A stretch of DNA of 64,000 nucleotides from Providencia sp. R33. Lineage in GTDB: Bacteria; Pseudomonadota; Gammaproteobacteria; Enterobacterales; Enterobacteriaceae. The notes beneath the pieces were generated by a model. It made no database searches, had not been told where the DNA came from, and was given only the letters and a program-made list of their open reading frames with translations. A program made the translations under genes and the position numbers. This document shows positions 27,181 through 35,479 of this stretch, piece by piece. Position 1 is the first letter of the stretch. Each line of letters starts with the position of its first letter. Location: assembly GCF_019343475.1 (NCBI RefSeq), contig NZ_CP072453.1, forward strand, positions 2,170,001 through 2,234,000. The letters are read 5' to 3'.

Positions 27181-27300
27181 GCACAAGAAGACAGCAACTT
27201 TGCGAAGCGCTTGGCAAATAAAAAACGGGTGACCCTATTTTTCTCGCACAGAGAAAAAGTGGTGATAAAATATCCATATTCACACGAAACTGTGATAGCT

Positions 27301-27322
27301 TACACGGGTGAATACACGTGTA
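27301..27322. promoter_or_regulatory. Candidate CcdA operator
   Basis: Inverted repeat TACACG / CGTGTA with a 10-bp spacer directly upstream of the ccdA ribosome binding site. Ccd operons are repressed by CcdA-CcdB complexes at palindromes of this kind; the assignment is positional. Confidence 0.5.
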
Positions 27323-27335
27323 TAAGGAATTTATC

Positions 27336-27578
27336 ATGAGCAACCTTGCAACACATAGGATTAAAAAAACAGTGAGTGTAACCGTGACACCCGAGCTATA
27401 TGAGCAAGCCAAACAAGCGAAATTAAATTTATCGGCCATCTTATGTAAAGCATTAGCCGAAGAATTAAAAAAAGTGGAAGCCATCAAGTGGAAAGAAAAA
27501 AACATTGCGGGTTTCAATGAACTTAATAGGATCAGCGAAGAGCACGGACTGCTCTTTGACAAATACAAGGAATTTTAA
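27336..27578 (+). CDS. ccdA: CcdA-family antitoxin
   Basis: Antitoxin of a Ccd module: an N-terminal ribbon-helix-helix DNA-binding domain (KKTVSVTVTPELYEQAKQAK, then LNLSAILCKALAEEL) and a C-terminal unfolded arm (WKEKNIAGFNELNRISEEHG) that strips CcdB from gyrase. The start at 27336 was chosen because AAGGA lies 6 bp upstream and the protein begins MSNLATH; an in-frame GTG at 27318 lies inside the operator. Length is 80 residues. The stop overlaps the ccdB start (TAATG). Confidence 0.9.
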   Translation: MSNLATHRIKKTVSVTVTPELYEQAKQAKLNLSAILCKALAEELKKVEAIKWKEKNIAGFNELNRISEEHGLLFDKYKEF

Positions 27579-27886
27579 TGCAATACCATCTCTATCAAAA
27601 TAGAGGCGATGCCATTCGTGCTCCCTACCTAGTTGATATTCAAAGTGATATTATTGATATTCTGAATACTCGATTGGTCATCCCTTTATATGATAGCGAT
27701 TTATTACACCAGCCAGTACCTGATAAACTCACCCCATGCCTTTCGATTCTTGGTCATGACTATATTTTAATGACTCACTTAATGTCTGCTGTGCCGAAAT
27801 CTCTATTGGGTAAAGAAATCAAAAATTTAAGTGATGAAAGAGAACGTATCAAAAAAGCCATTGACCTACTCATTGATGGGTTCTAA
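27578..27886 (+). CDS. ccdB: CcdB-family gyrase-poison toxin
   Basis: 102-residue toxin of the CcdB/MazF fold. MQYHLYQNRGD, YLVDIQSDIIDILNTRLVIP and the C-terminal helix KKAIDLLIDGF align with F-plasmid CcdB. In that protein the last residues Trp-Gly-Ile contact GyrA; here the end is Asp-Gly-Phe, a form I recall from chromosomal Ccd toxins, so gyrase poisoning may be weaker or altered. It is translationally coupled to ccdA by a 1-bp overlap. Confidence 0.9.
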   Translation: MQYHLYQNRGDAIRAPYLVDIQSDIIDILNTRLVIPLYDSDLLHQPVPDKLTPCLSILGHDYILMTHLMSAVPKSLLGKEIKNLSDERERIKKAIDLLIDGF

Positions 27887-27900
27887 TTAATAAGGTTCTT

Positions 27901-28458
27901 ATGGATACTTGCCACCTTGTCGCCCCCGGTATCACACTTGAAGATGCACCAAAAGAAGCTGCTCGCATGCTCAATTGGTTACAAACACAAGGGATCATCG
28001 ACCCTAACTTTCAAGCGATTGAATATGATGAGGTGATTTATCGGCCAATGCCTGCTTATAAAGAACCTGTTTTGTACGTTATTAATGACAAAATTGTTCC
28101 CACCCAACTCCCTGAAGATCAACTCAAAAACAGTTTGTCCATTGTCACTGAACGCACTGTTTTTCATGCGGGCGGCAATGGAATTGGCATTTACTGCCCA
28201 CAATGTGGTGCAGAGCAAACTGAACACAGCCATGCGTGGAGTGACGTAATTTCCGATTGGTATGAAGATAAACCCGAAAGCTTAGCCTGCTTTCAATGTG
28301 ATTTTCACTCACCACTGTCTGGTTGGCAATTTAACCCTCAATGGGCCTTTGGTAACTTAGGTTTTCGCTTTCATAATTGGGATATCCACGATGATTTTAT
28401 TGCCCAATTTGAACACGTACTCGGCCATAAAATTATTGCCGTCTACCAACATGATTAG
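27901..28458 (+). CDS. Zinc-ribbon protein of unknown function downstream of ccdAB
   Basis: 185-residue soluble protein that I do not recognise. It contains two Cys pairs, CPQCGAEQ (about residue 99-106) and LACFQCDF (about 129-136), which form a likely structural zinc ribbon, within a Trp-rich C-terminal half (WSDVISDWYEDK, WQFNPQWAFGNLGFRFHNWD). No membrane segment or signal is present. It starts 14 bp after ccdB with AAGG upstream, so it is probably on the ccd mRNA. A third role in the toxin-antitoxin locus is possible but unproven; it may only be a passenger. Confidence 0.75.
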   Translation: MDTCHLVAPGITLEDAPKEAARMLNWLQTQGIIDPNFQAIEYDEVIYRPMPAYKEPVLYVINDKIVPTQLPEDQLKNSLSIVTERTVFHAGGNGIGIYCPQCGAEQTEHSHAWSDVISDWYEDKPESLACFQCDFHSPLSGWQFNPQWAFGNLGFRFHNWDIHDDFIAQFEHVLGHKIIAVYQHD

Positions 28459-28465
28459 CTAAATA

Positions 28466-28765
28466 TTATTTAGCTGCTGGGTTTAACGTAATTTGCATAC
28501 CTACAGCTTGGGCATATTTGAGCAACGTACCGAGTTTGGGGTCAAACTGCCCTTTTTCTAAACGGGAAATATTTTGCTTTTGCGTTTGCATTTTTTCGGC
28601 AATTTCAACTTGTGTATAGTTATTCGCAAGGCGAGCCATACGCAACTGGCTAATTAATGCTTTACGCAGTTCTAATTCAAGGCAAGCTGTTTCGTGGTCA
28701 AGTTCTTCTCGCCTTTCCCTTTTTTCATCGTTTATCAAATTAGAAATCAAATCATTATTTCTCAT
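28466..28765 (-). CDS. Orphan XRE-family regulator (antitoxin-like)
   Basis: 99-residue protein with a helix-turn-helix at about residues 45-95 (ARLANNYTQVEIAEKMQTQK, QNISRLEKGQFDPKLGTLLK). The layout, charged N-terminal helix then HTH then ITLNPAAK, is that of HigA-type antitoxins. No toxin-sized frame lies beside it on the same strand: upstream there is only about 110 bp before the cheZ stop, downstream it converges with the zinc-ribbon gene. The start at 28765 (MRNNDLIS) is preferred over a GTG at 28786. Confidence 0.82.
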   Translation of the reverse strand: MRNNDLISNLINDEKRERREELDHETACLELELRKALISQLRMARLANNYTQVEIAEKMQTQKQNISRLEKGQFDPKLGTLLKYAQAVGMQITLNPAAK

Positions 28766-28878
28766 GTGAATACACCCTGTCACCATAAGCGAGTTAATTG
28801 AAATAGATAACCTGAAGCTACGTCAATCGTCATCAATTCGCGTAGCCCCATGAAAAATGGTCAAATTATTACAAAAAC

Positions 28879-29517
28879 CTAAAAGCCAAGCTCATCAAGC
28901 AGGTCATCAACTTGTGATTGAGATGCCATCACATTGACGCCTTCTTTATTGATTTGTGGGCCATTGAGTAAACCTTCGTTTTGCGTTTTCGCACGCATTT
29001 CAGGTGGCGTATTTTCCATTAATAATGCGAGCAGTTGTTTCTCAGCTTCTTCAACCACTTCCATCATTTTTTTGATGACTTGCCCAGTTAAATCCTGAAA
29101 ATCTTGCGCCATCATGATTTCCAACAGTTCCGCTTTGGTGGTTTCACTGTCTTGGATAACTTGCCCTAAAAAGGCTTCTGTCGACTCACGTAATTGTGCA
29201 GGAACCGCACCACCCGCTGTTTCTTGCCATTGTTGTTGCAGTGCCTGCGCATTTTTATTCATATCCACTTGCAGTGGCTTGATGACATCAATGCCGTTTA
29301 AGGTTTTTTCTGCTGCTTGCGCCGTCATTTGCGCAATATAACGCAACCTATCTTTCCCATCTGGAATGCTAGCTACAGCCTGTTGAACACTCTTTTCGAG
29401 GCCCAACTCGCGCATACTTTCACGCAGGGTTCTCATCAGCGTACCAATGCGCGTAATGACTTGTTTTAAATCATCATTACCACTTCGAATACCTTCCATA
29501 CCTACTTGCTCAGTCAT
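28879..29517 (-). CDS. cheZ: CheZ, CheY-P phosphatase
   Basis: Accelerates CheY-P dephosphorylation at the receptor cluster. The 212-residue, largely helical protein has AQDFQDLTGQVIKKMMEVVE, whose Asp-Phe-Gln-Asp-Leu-Thr-Gly-Gln stretch carries the catalytic Gln, and ends with the CheY-binding peptide QVDDLLDELGF. It follows cheY by 24 bp and is the last gene of the mot-che run. Confidence 0.97.
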   Translation of the reverse strand: MTEQVGMEGIRSGNDDLKQVITRIGTLMRTLRESMRELGLEKSVQQAVASIPDGKDRLRYIAQMTAQAAEKTLNGIDVIKPLQVDMNKNAQALQQQWQETAGGAVPAQLRESTEAFLGQVIQDSETTKAELLEIMMAQDFQDLTGQVIKKMMEVVEEAEKQLLALLMENTPPEMRAKTQNEGLLNGPQINKEGVNVMASQSQVDDLLDELGF

Positions 29518-29541
29518 GAAAATCTCCTTTGGTACGCACTG

Positions 29542-29934
29542 TTATTGCAGACCCATTTTTTCAAATACTTTATTCAGTTTTTCTTCTAAGATGGCAGCGG
29601 TGAACGGTTTAACCACGTAACCACTTGCCCCTGCTTGCGCAGCAGCAATAATGTTTTCTTTTTTCGCTTCCGCCGTCACCATCAAAACAGGGATATGCTT
29701 CAGTGCATCATCGCCACGAATGGTTTTAAGCAGCTCTAAACCATCCATATTTGGCATATTCCAGTCTGCAACCACAAAATCGATGTTGCCTGCACGAATT
29801 TTTTCTAACGCATCAACGCCATCTTCTGCTTCTTCTATTTTGCTAAACCCGAGCTCTTTTAATAAGTTACGGACGATGCGACGCATGGTAGAAAAATCAT
29901 CAACAACCAGAAAACTAAGATCTTTAGCGGCCAT
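29542..29934 (-). CDS. cheY: CheY, chemotaxis response regulator
   Basis: Single-domain receiver that carries phosphoryl groups from CheA to the flagellar switch. Acidic pocket DD at 12-13, phospho-acceptor Asp57 in ADWNMPNMDG, Thr in VTAEAKKE and Lys in VKPF are all present. The start at 29934 (MAAKDLSFLV, 130 residues) has AAGGAG 5 bp upstream; a GTG two codons earlier lies too close to that site. Confidence 0.98.
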   Translation of the reverse strand: MAAKDLSFLVVDDFSTMRRIVRNLLKELGFSKIEEAEDGVDALEKIRAGNIDFVVADWNMPNMDGLELLKTIRGDDALKHIPVLMVTAEAKKENIIAAAQAGASGYVVKPFTAAILEEKLNKVFEKMGLQ

Positions 29935-29973
29935 AACCACTCCTTCAAATACAATTGTGAATTTCTGCCGCTG

Positions 29974-31041
29974 TTACACAGTGACAGAAGAAAGTCTTGC
30001 TAAAACACTTGGGGCAATTTTTCGAATATCTTGCACTTCGTCCACTGCATCCATTTCAATTGCAGCTCGCGGCATACCAAACACTACACAGCTACTTTCG
30101 TTCTGCGCGTAGGTAATTGCTCCTTGTTTACGTAAGTTCAATAATCCTTTGGCGCCATCCATCCCCATACCAGTCAATAACACACCAATACATTTGCGCC
30201 CGACACATTGAGCAACTGAATCAAATAGCACATCTACCGATGGGCGATGGCGATTAACAGGTTCGCTTTGTTGCAAAATCACTTGGAAGCCTTTGCCTTT
30301 ATCTGCAATCAACATATGCGAATCACCAGGGGCAATGTAGGCATGGCCTTTTTGCAATAACTCATTGTTTTCAGCTTCTTTTACCGTCAACACACACAGT
30401 TTGTTGAGCCTGTCTGCAAATGAGCGTGTAAACCCCGCTGGCATGTGCTGTGTGATCACCACTGGCGGGCATTCACGCGGTAACATTTCTAAAAATTGGC
30501 GAATCGCTTCTGTTCCGCCAGTGGATGCACCAACGGCAATCACACGGCTGTTACACACGTACGGGGACAACGCTTTAGCTTGCGAAACTGGCTCAGTCAC
30601 TTTTTTTTCTGACTTCACAAAGCGACTGCGTTGAGTAATTTTTGACATTGCTGCCGCACGGATTTTTTCACCGATAATATCGCGGTAGCTCATCATGGTT
30701 TCGCGGATACCAATTTGCGGTTTGGTAACAAAGTCTACTGCGCCAAGCTCCAACGCTTTAAGCGTAACCTCAGAACCTTTTGAGGTCAGAGTCGACACCA
30801 TCACCACTGGCATTGGGTGCAAACGCATTAATTTTTCTAAAAAATCAATACCATCCATACGCGGCATTTCAACATCTAGCGTGATCACATCGGGTTCGAG
30901 CTGCTTAATTAAATCACGCGCAACGTAAGGATCGGGGGCAGTATCCACTACCTCCATATCGTCATGGCTATTAATGATTTCACGCATTAATTGACGCATC
31001 AGTGCTGAGTCATCCACACATAGCACTTTTATTTTTTTCAT
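29974..31041 (-). CDS. cheB: CheB, receptor methylesterase/deamidase
   Basis: Two-domain adaptation enzyme of 355 residues. The receiver (CVDDSALMRQLM, Asp56 in LDVEMPRMDG) controls a C-terminal methylesterase with the active-site Ser in AVGASTGGTEA, His in ITQHMPAGFT and Asp in GMGMDGA. It removes methyl groups that CheR adds to the two receptors in this operon. The ATG overlaps the cheR stop by one base (TAATG) with GGAGGGGG just before it. Confidence 0.97.
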   Translation of the reverse strand: MKKIKVLCVDDSALMRQLMREIINSHDDMEVVDTAPDPYVARDLIKQLEPDVITLDVEMPRMDGIDFLEKLMRLHPMPVVMVSTLTSKGSEVTLKALELGAVDFVTKPQIGIRETMMSYRDIIGEKIRAAAMSKITQRSRFVKSEKKVTEPVSQAKALSPYVCNSRVIAVGASTGGTEAIRQFLEMLPRECPPVVITQHMPAGFTRSFADRLNKLCVLTVKEAENNELLQKGHAYIAPGDSHMLIADKGKGFQVILQQSEPVNRHRPSVDVLFDSVAQCVGRKCIGVLLTGMGMDGAKGLLNLRKQGAITYAQNESSCVVFGMPRAAIEMDAVDEVQDIRKIAPSVLARLSSVTV

Positions 31042-31919
31042 TACCCCCTCCTTCCAGCTTGTACGCTGTAGACGGTTTGTCCTTTGATCACAAAGCTTTG
31101 CGTTAATTGTGATAGGTTTTCTGAATGCCCAATAAATAACAATCCATCCGGCTTAAGCAGTGGCGCAAAACGCTCAAGCATTTTTATTTGCATATCTTTA
31201 TCAAAGTAAATCATTACGTTACGGCAAAAAATTGCATCAAAGCGGTGCTGGAGTTGCCAGTCATGATCACTCAGATTTAAATAACGAAATTCAATCATCT
31301 GCCTTAACGCAGGTTTGACTCGTGCATAACCTTCAAATTCACCAACCCCTTTCATAAAGTAACGTTGGCGCTGAAGCGCGCTTAGTGACTTCAGTTCTTC
31401 AATGCGGTACACACCTTGTTTTGCTTTTTCAAGCACTTCTGTATCAATATCACTGGCTATCACTTTGGCATTAACGGCATTTGGCCCCAAAACATCACTT
31501 AATGTCATCGCGATGGAATACGGCTCTTCACCTGTTGAAGAAGCAGCACACCAAATCGTGATTGGGCTATTTTTACGCGTACGAATAAAATCCGTTAACG
31601 TGACAAAATGATGTGGCTCCCGAAAGAATGCGGTTAAGTTTGTGGTTAACGCATTAACAAAAGCTTGCCATTCCGCATTATGCGGCTCGCGCTCAAGCAT
31701 GCGTAAATAATCAGAAAAATTGTCGAGATTACAGTCACGTAACCGCTTTAACAGCCGGTTATAGACCATATTTTTTTTATTCATGGTTAGGACTATGCCT
31801 GATTTTTTATGAATAAATCGACAAACCCGACCAAACTCATCATCAGTCAGTGGTTCTATCTGTGGTACAAAAAGCATCGTACTTGTCGTCCTATTCAATA
31901 AAAATCCAGAAGCAGCCAC
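31041..31919 (-). CDS. cheR: CheR, receptor methyltransferase
   Basis: S-adenosylmethionine-dependent methyltransferase of receptor glutamates. It shows NALTTNLTAFFREPHHF, the SAM loop CAASSTGEEPYSIAM, ASDIDTEVLEKAKQGVYR and FCRNVMIYFD. The frame opens at a GTG (31919); an ATG at 31877 with AGGA 11 bp upstream gives a 278-residue form nearer to family length and may be the true start. The product can dock on the NWETF tail of the receptor at 33691. Confidence 0.95.
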   Translation of the reverse strand: MAASGFLLNRTTSTMLFVPQIEPLTDDEFGRVCRFIHKKSGIVLTMNKKNMVYNRLLKRLRDCNLDNFSDYLRMLEREPHNAEWQAFVNALTTNLTAFFREPHHFVTLTDFIRTRKNSPITIWCAASSTGEEPYSIAMTLSDVLGPNAVNAKVIASDIDTEVLEKAKQGVYRIEELKSLSALQRQRYFMKGVGEFEGYARVKPALRQMIEFRYLNLSDHDWQLQHRFDAIFCRNVMIYFDKDMQIKMLERFAPLLKPDGLLFIGHSENLSQLTQSFVIKGQTVYSVQAGRRG

Positions 31920-31977
31920 CTAATGCGCTGCCTTTAATGGCAAGAGAAATGCCCCAAACGGTTCATTTCTCCCTGCC

Positions 31978-31998
31978 GAAAACTCATTGTGAGTTTTC
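31978..31998 (-). terminator. Hairpin between the first receptor gene and cheR
   Basis: Nine-bp inverted repeat GAAAACTCA / TGAGTTTTC with a 3-base loop. It has no U-run on the minus strand, so it more likely acts in mRNA stability or partial termination between the receptor gene and cheRBYZ. Confidence 0.4.
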
Positions 31999-32005
31999 TC
32001 AACAC

Positions 32006-33574
32006 TTAATATCGACTACGGTTTGCTGAACTTTCAGGGAGTTCAAAGAATGCGACGGTATCCACTAAGTTATTAGCTTGGTCTTCAAGTGCCGCCGTTG
32101 CACTGGTTGATTGCTCAACTAATGCCGCGTTTTGCTGTGTGACTAAGTCCATTTGGCTAACAGCGGTAGCAACTTGCTCAATTCCGCGACTTTGCTCATT
32201 CGAAGCAGAGGCAATGTTCCCCATTAATTCCGTTACTTGGTTTACCGCAGCAACCAATTCATTCATGGTGGCACCTGCTTCATTCACCAACTGCGAACCT
32301 TGACTTACGCGGCCCACAGACTCATCAATTAACGTTTTAATTTCTTTTGCCGCTTCAGCGCTGCGTTGTGCTAATGCCCTAACTTCCCCTGCTACCACAG
32401 AGAATCCACGGCCTTGTTCACCCGCACGCGCCGCTTCAACCGCAGCATTTAGGGCTAAGATATTGGTCTGGAATGCGATGCCATCAATCACGCTAATAAT
32501 TGCGCTAATTTTTTGCGAACTGTTGGAAATCGATGTCATGGTATCGATAACATCTTCGGTGATTTCACCGCCTTTCGTTGCCGTTTTCGATGCACTAACC
32601 GCAAGTTCACTGGCTTGTCGTGCGTTATCCGCATTCTGTTTAACGGTCGCAGTAAGCTCTTCCATACTAGCTGCAGTTTCTTCAAGAGATGCCGCTTGCT
32701 GCTCTGTACGGGAAGATAAGTTGTTATTACCTAAAGCAATTTCTCGAATACCGGTATACATTTGGTCGGTATTAGTACGCAATGCCGTGACAGAAGTGAC
32801 TAACGATTCTTGCATTTGTTTGAGCTTGCCAAACACCTCGCCAATTTCATCACGCGTAGACACTTCGATATGTTCATTCAACTTGCCATCTGCAACTAAA
32901 GCAAAATGCTCTCCCATGCTTTTCAATGGGTTAATCACTTTACGTTTCATCCAATAATGGGCAAAAGCGATCACTAAAATAATAATCACGATCACGGAAC
33001 AGAATGAACTCCACGCAAAGGTGTTGTACATGCGTGCAGCGGCAAGAGACTCATCATTTTCAATATTCAGCAATGCAAGATACTCATCAATCACCTGAGC
33101 GAGCTGATCTTGGTTTTCTTGGGCTGGAAGCGCAATATACGCCGCAACATCTTTGTTATCTAAGTGTGCTTTTAATGCTTTGAGTGTCACAACAAAGGCT
33201 TGATATTTCGCATCAAGAGCGGCGAGATTTTCTTTTTCACTCAAAATTGGTTGGTTCTTAAAGGTGGTGTAATCTTTCTGTGCTTCTTCTAATAATTTAT
33301 CGAAAGTCACTTGTGTCTCTTCGATGAGTTGCTCATGCCCACCCACCTTATTTAATAATGCAATTTGCGTTAGACTATTACGCGCTTGCATTAAATGCTT
33401 ATTGGTTTCCTCAAGCATGGCTCGCTTATCAGAACCCAAATCAATACGTTCTAATGCATTTAATTCACTAACAACAATCCCAACAGAAACCCCGCTCGAC
33501 ACAATCTGCATTCCACAAAATAAAAACAGAAGCAGATATAAACTCACCGAAATTCGGATATTTTTACCAAACAT
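32006..33574 (-). CDS. Methyl-accepting chemotaxis protein without a NWETF tail
   Basis: 522-residue receptor: N-terminal transmembrane helix (SLYLLLFLFCGMQIVSSGVS), a periplasmic four-helix ligand domain (to about residue 185), a second membrane helix (FCSVIVIIILVIAFAHYWM), a HAMP linker, and a signalling tip with the highly conserved IDGIAFQTNILALNAAVEAA and GEQGRGFSVVAGEVRALAQR. It ends ELPESSANRSRY and lacks the CheR/CheB docking pentapeptide, so adaptation should depend on a neighbouring receptor. Ligand is unknown. Duplicated alongside the next gene. Confidence 0.95.
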   Translation of the reverse strand: MFGKNIRISVSLYLLLFLFCGMQIVSSGVSVGIVVSELNALERIDLGSDKRAMLEETNKHLMQARNSLTQIALLNKVGGHEQLIEETQVTFDKLLEEAQKDYTTFKNQPILSEKENLAALDAKYQAFVVTLKALKAHLDNKDVAAYIALPAQENQDQLAQVIDEYLALLNIENDESLAAARMYNTFAWSSFCSVIVIIILVIAFAHYWMKRKVINPLKSMGEHFALVADGKLNEHIEVSTRDEIGEVFGKLKQMQESLVTSVTALRTNTDQMYTGIREIALGNNNLSSRTEQQAASLEETAASMEELTATVKQNADNARQASELAVSASKTATKGGEITEDVIDTMTSISNSSQKISAIISVIDGIAFQTNILALNAAVEAARAGEQGRGFSVVAGEVRALAQRSAEAAKEIKTLIDESVGRVSQGSQLVNEAGATMNELVAAVNQVTELMGNIASASNEQSRGIEQVATAVSQMDLVTQQNAALVEQSTSATAALEDQANNLVDTVAFFELPESSANRSRY

Positions 33575-33645
33575 AGATAATCCCCATTTGTGCCAGCTAA
33601 GAGAGCTGTTTGCTTAAAACATTGCTTGTTTTCTAATGCACAGAA

Positions 33646-33673
33646 ACGCTGCAAAGCCTGAGCTTTGCAGCGT
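33646..33673 (-). terminator. Strong hairpin between the two receptor genes
   Basis: Perfect 11-bp stem CGCTGCAAAGC / GCTTTGCAGCG with a 4-base loop, followed on the minus strand by only TTTCTG. It may attenuate or shield the mRNA between the two receptor genes rather than stop transcription completely. Confidence 0.5.
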
Positions 33674-33690
33674 GAAGCCATGCTTAATGC

Positions 33691-35376
33691 TTAGAAAGTT
33701 TCCCAGTTGTCATCATCTTTATGTTCCTTCGATGATAATTTTTTCAGATCCGGGGTTTTCACGATATTGGATACCGTTCTTGCCGCTGGTTTTGTATTGC
33801 GTATTTCACTTTGTTTTAACGGTGGTAAGCGGAAAATTGAGATAAGCTGTGACAATTTAGCCACTTGCTCTTCTAATACATTCGCTGCCACTGCCGACTG
33901 TTCAACTAACGAGGCGTTTTGTTGGGTCACTTTATCCATTTCAGCGACGGCAATGCTGACCTGTGAAATGCCTTTGCTTTGCTCATCAGAAGCGGTCGCG
34001 ATGTGCGTCATGATGTCGGTAACTCGCGTGACCGATTCCACAATTTTCGTCATCGTTTCGCCCGCGTCTTCTGCTTGGCGCGCACCCGTTCCTGTTCTTG
34101 AAACCGAGTCCTCAATCAACGTTTTGATTTCTTTGGCGGCATCTGCACTGCGTTGTGCTAGGTTACGCACTTCGTCTGCCACAACAGCAAAGCCACGACC
34201 ATGTTCACCAGCACGTGCTGCTTCAACAGCCGCATTCAGTGCTAATATATTGGTTTGGAAGGCAATGCTGTCAATCACTGCAGTGATATCAGAGATTTTT
34301 TGTGAGCTATCAGCGATGTTCAACATGGTACTCACCACGTTGGAAACCACTTTCCCTCCCTCTTTTGCAATAGCAGAAGCTTGGTTTGCGTACTCACTAG
34401 CTTGATGGGCGTAATCTGTATTTTGCTTAACTGTTGCAGTTAATTCGCTCATACTGGCTGAAGTCTCTTCCAAACACGCCACTTGTTGCTCAGTACGTGA
34501 AGAAAGGTCATTATTGCCTGCGGCAATTTCAGTGGTGCCTTGATAAATGGTTTCACTGCCATCTAATACGCCACGAACCGTGTTAATCAGCTCTTGTTGC
34601 ATGTGCTGGACACCATTGGCTAATTCGCCAATTTCATTATTCGAAGCCGCGGTAATAGAAGGCGTTAAATCACCCGATGCGAAGACTTTAATGCGCTCGT
34701 TTAATGCACCTAACGGCTCAATAATTCCTTTACGCACATAGCGATAACTGAAGAAACCAATAAAGGCGAGCAGAATCGATAATGTCACCAACATGTATAA
34801 TGATTGGTGATAATTATTATCTGCATTAACAACTTCCTCCTGAAAATCCGCTGAAATATCAGCGAAATAAGCATTAAATTGCTCTTCAAACTTCATCTGA
34901 TGCCCCGATGTTCTGTGGGCATAGAAACCTTCTAGGTCGCCTTTTTCAGCGAAGTCACTAAGCTTAATTAATGCATCACGGTAAGTTTCATAGGTGCTAA
35001 AAAGCTTTTCAAACTTGGCTTTATCATACTCCGAGCTTTGCATTAACTTGTTATAGCGACCATATGCGTCGTCCGCAGCTTTAAAGTTACGTTTTGCCGC
35101 TTTAATCAGGTCTTCCGTTGTCGCATCATCTTGAATTTTGCGACCATCTAAAAGATAGGCGTTGATTGACCGATTTAAATTGGCACGGGCTTGTAAAAGG
35201 TTAACCCAGCTTTCTGTTAATACTTGTCTTTGGCGTTGTAGTGAATTTAAATAATTAATACTGTCACTGTTATCGCCGAGTTTGGTGAACATCAACCCAC
35301 TGGATACCAGTTGCAGTAAAATAAAGATAAAAATGACGGACAAAAGTCCTGATACGATTTTAATTCGACTGTACAT
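33691..35376 (-). CDS. Methyl-accepting chemotaxis protein with NWETF docking tail
   Basis: 561-residue Tsr/Tar-like receptor. Transmembrane helices lie near residues 8-30 (LLSVIFIFILLQLVSSGLMF) and about 190-212; the periplasmic four-helix domain is between them, then HAMP, methylation helices and the tip IDSIAFQTNILALNAAVEAA with GEHGRGFAVVADEVRNLAQR. The last five residues are NWETF, the high-affinity site for CheR and CheB, so it is the main adaptation platform. Its start is preceded by a sigma-28 promoter. The ligand cannot be assigned. Confidence 0.96.
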   Translation of the reverse strand: MYSRIKIVSGLLSVIFIFILLQLVSSGLMFTKLGDNSDSINYLNSLQRQRQVLTESWVNLLQARANLNRSINAYLLDGRKIQDDATTEDLIKAAKRNFKAADDAYGRYNKLMQSSEYDKAKFEKLFSTYETYRDALIKLSDFAEKGDLEGFYAHRTSGHQMKFEEQFNAYFADISADFQEEVVNADNNYHQSLYMLVTLSILLAFIGFFSYRYVRKGIIEPLGALNERIKVFASGDLTPSITAASNNEIGELANGVQHMQQELINTVRGVLDGSETIYQGTTEIAAGNNDLSSRTEQQVACLEETSASMSELTATVKQNTDYAHQASEYANQASAIAKEGGKVVSNVVSTMLNIADSSQKISDITAVIDSIAFQTNILALNAAVEAARAGEHGRGFAVVADEVRNLAQRSADAAKEIKTLIEDSVSRTGTGARQAEDAGETMTKIVESVTRVTDIMTHIATASDEQSKGISQVSIAVAEMDKVTQQNASLVEQSAVAANVLEEQVAKLSQLISIFRLPPLKQSEIRNTKPAARTVSNIVKTPDLKKLSSKEHKDDDNWETF

Positions 35377-35409
35377 GACGTTTTACTAACATTATTTGTT
35401 GTATTTTGG

Positions 35410-35436
35410 ATATCGGTCATCCAACCAAAAACTTTA
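35410..35436 (-). promoter_or_regulatory. Sigma-28 promoter of the receptor-cheRBYZ segment
   Basis: Minus-strand TAAAGTTT (full -35 match) and, after 15 bp from TAAA, ACCGATAT (6 of 8 to GCCGATAA). It lies 34 bp upstream of the NWETF receptor gene, inside the gap after cheW, so the receptors and cheRBYZ can be transcribed separately from motAB-cheAW. Confidence 0.75.
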
Positions 35437-35479
35437 GTTAATGACTTATTATTATTTGAGCAATTTTTTAGGCTGAGAA

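Noticed and set aside
27176..27568. 130-residue frame antisense to ccdA
   Set aside because: It lies opposite ccdA and its operator; the ccdA reading has clear family motifs.
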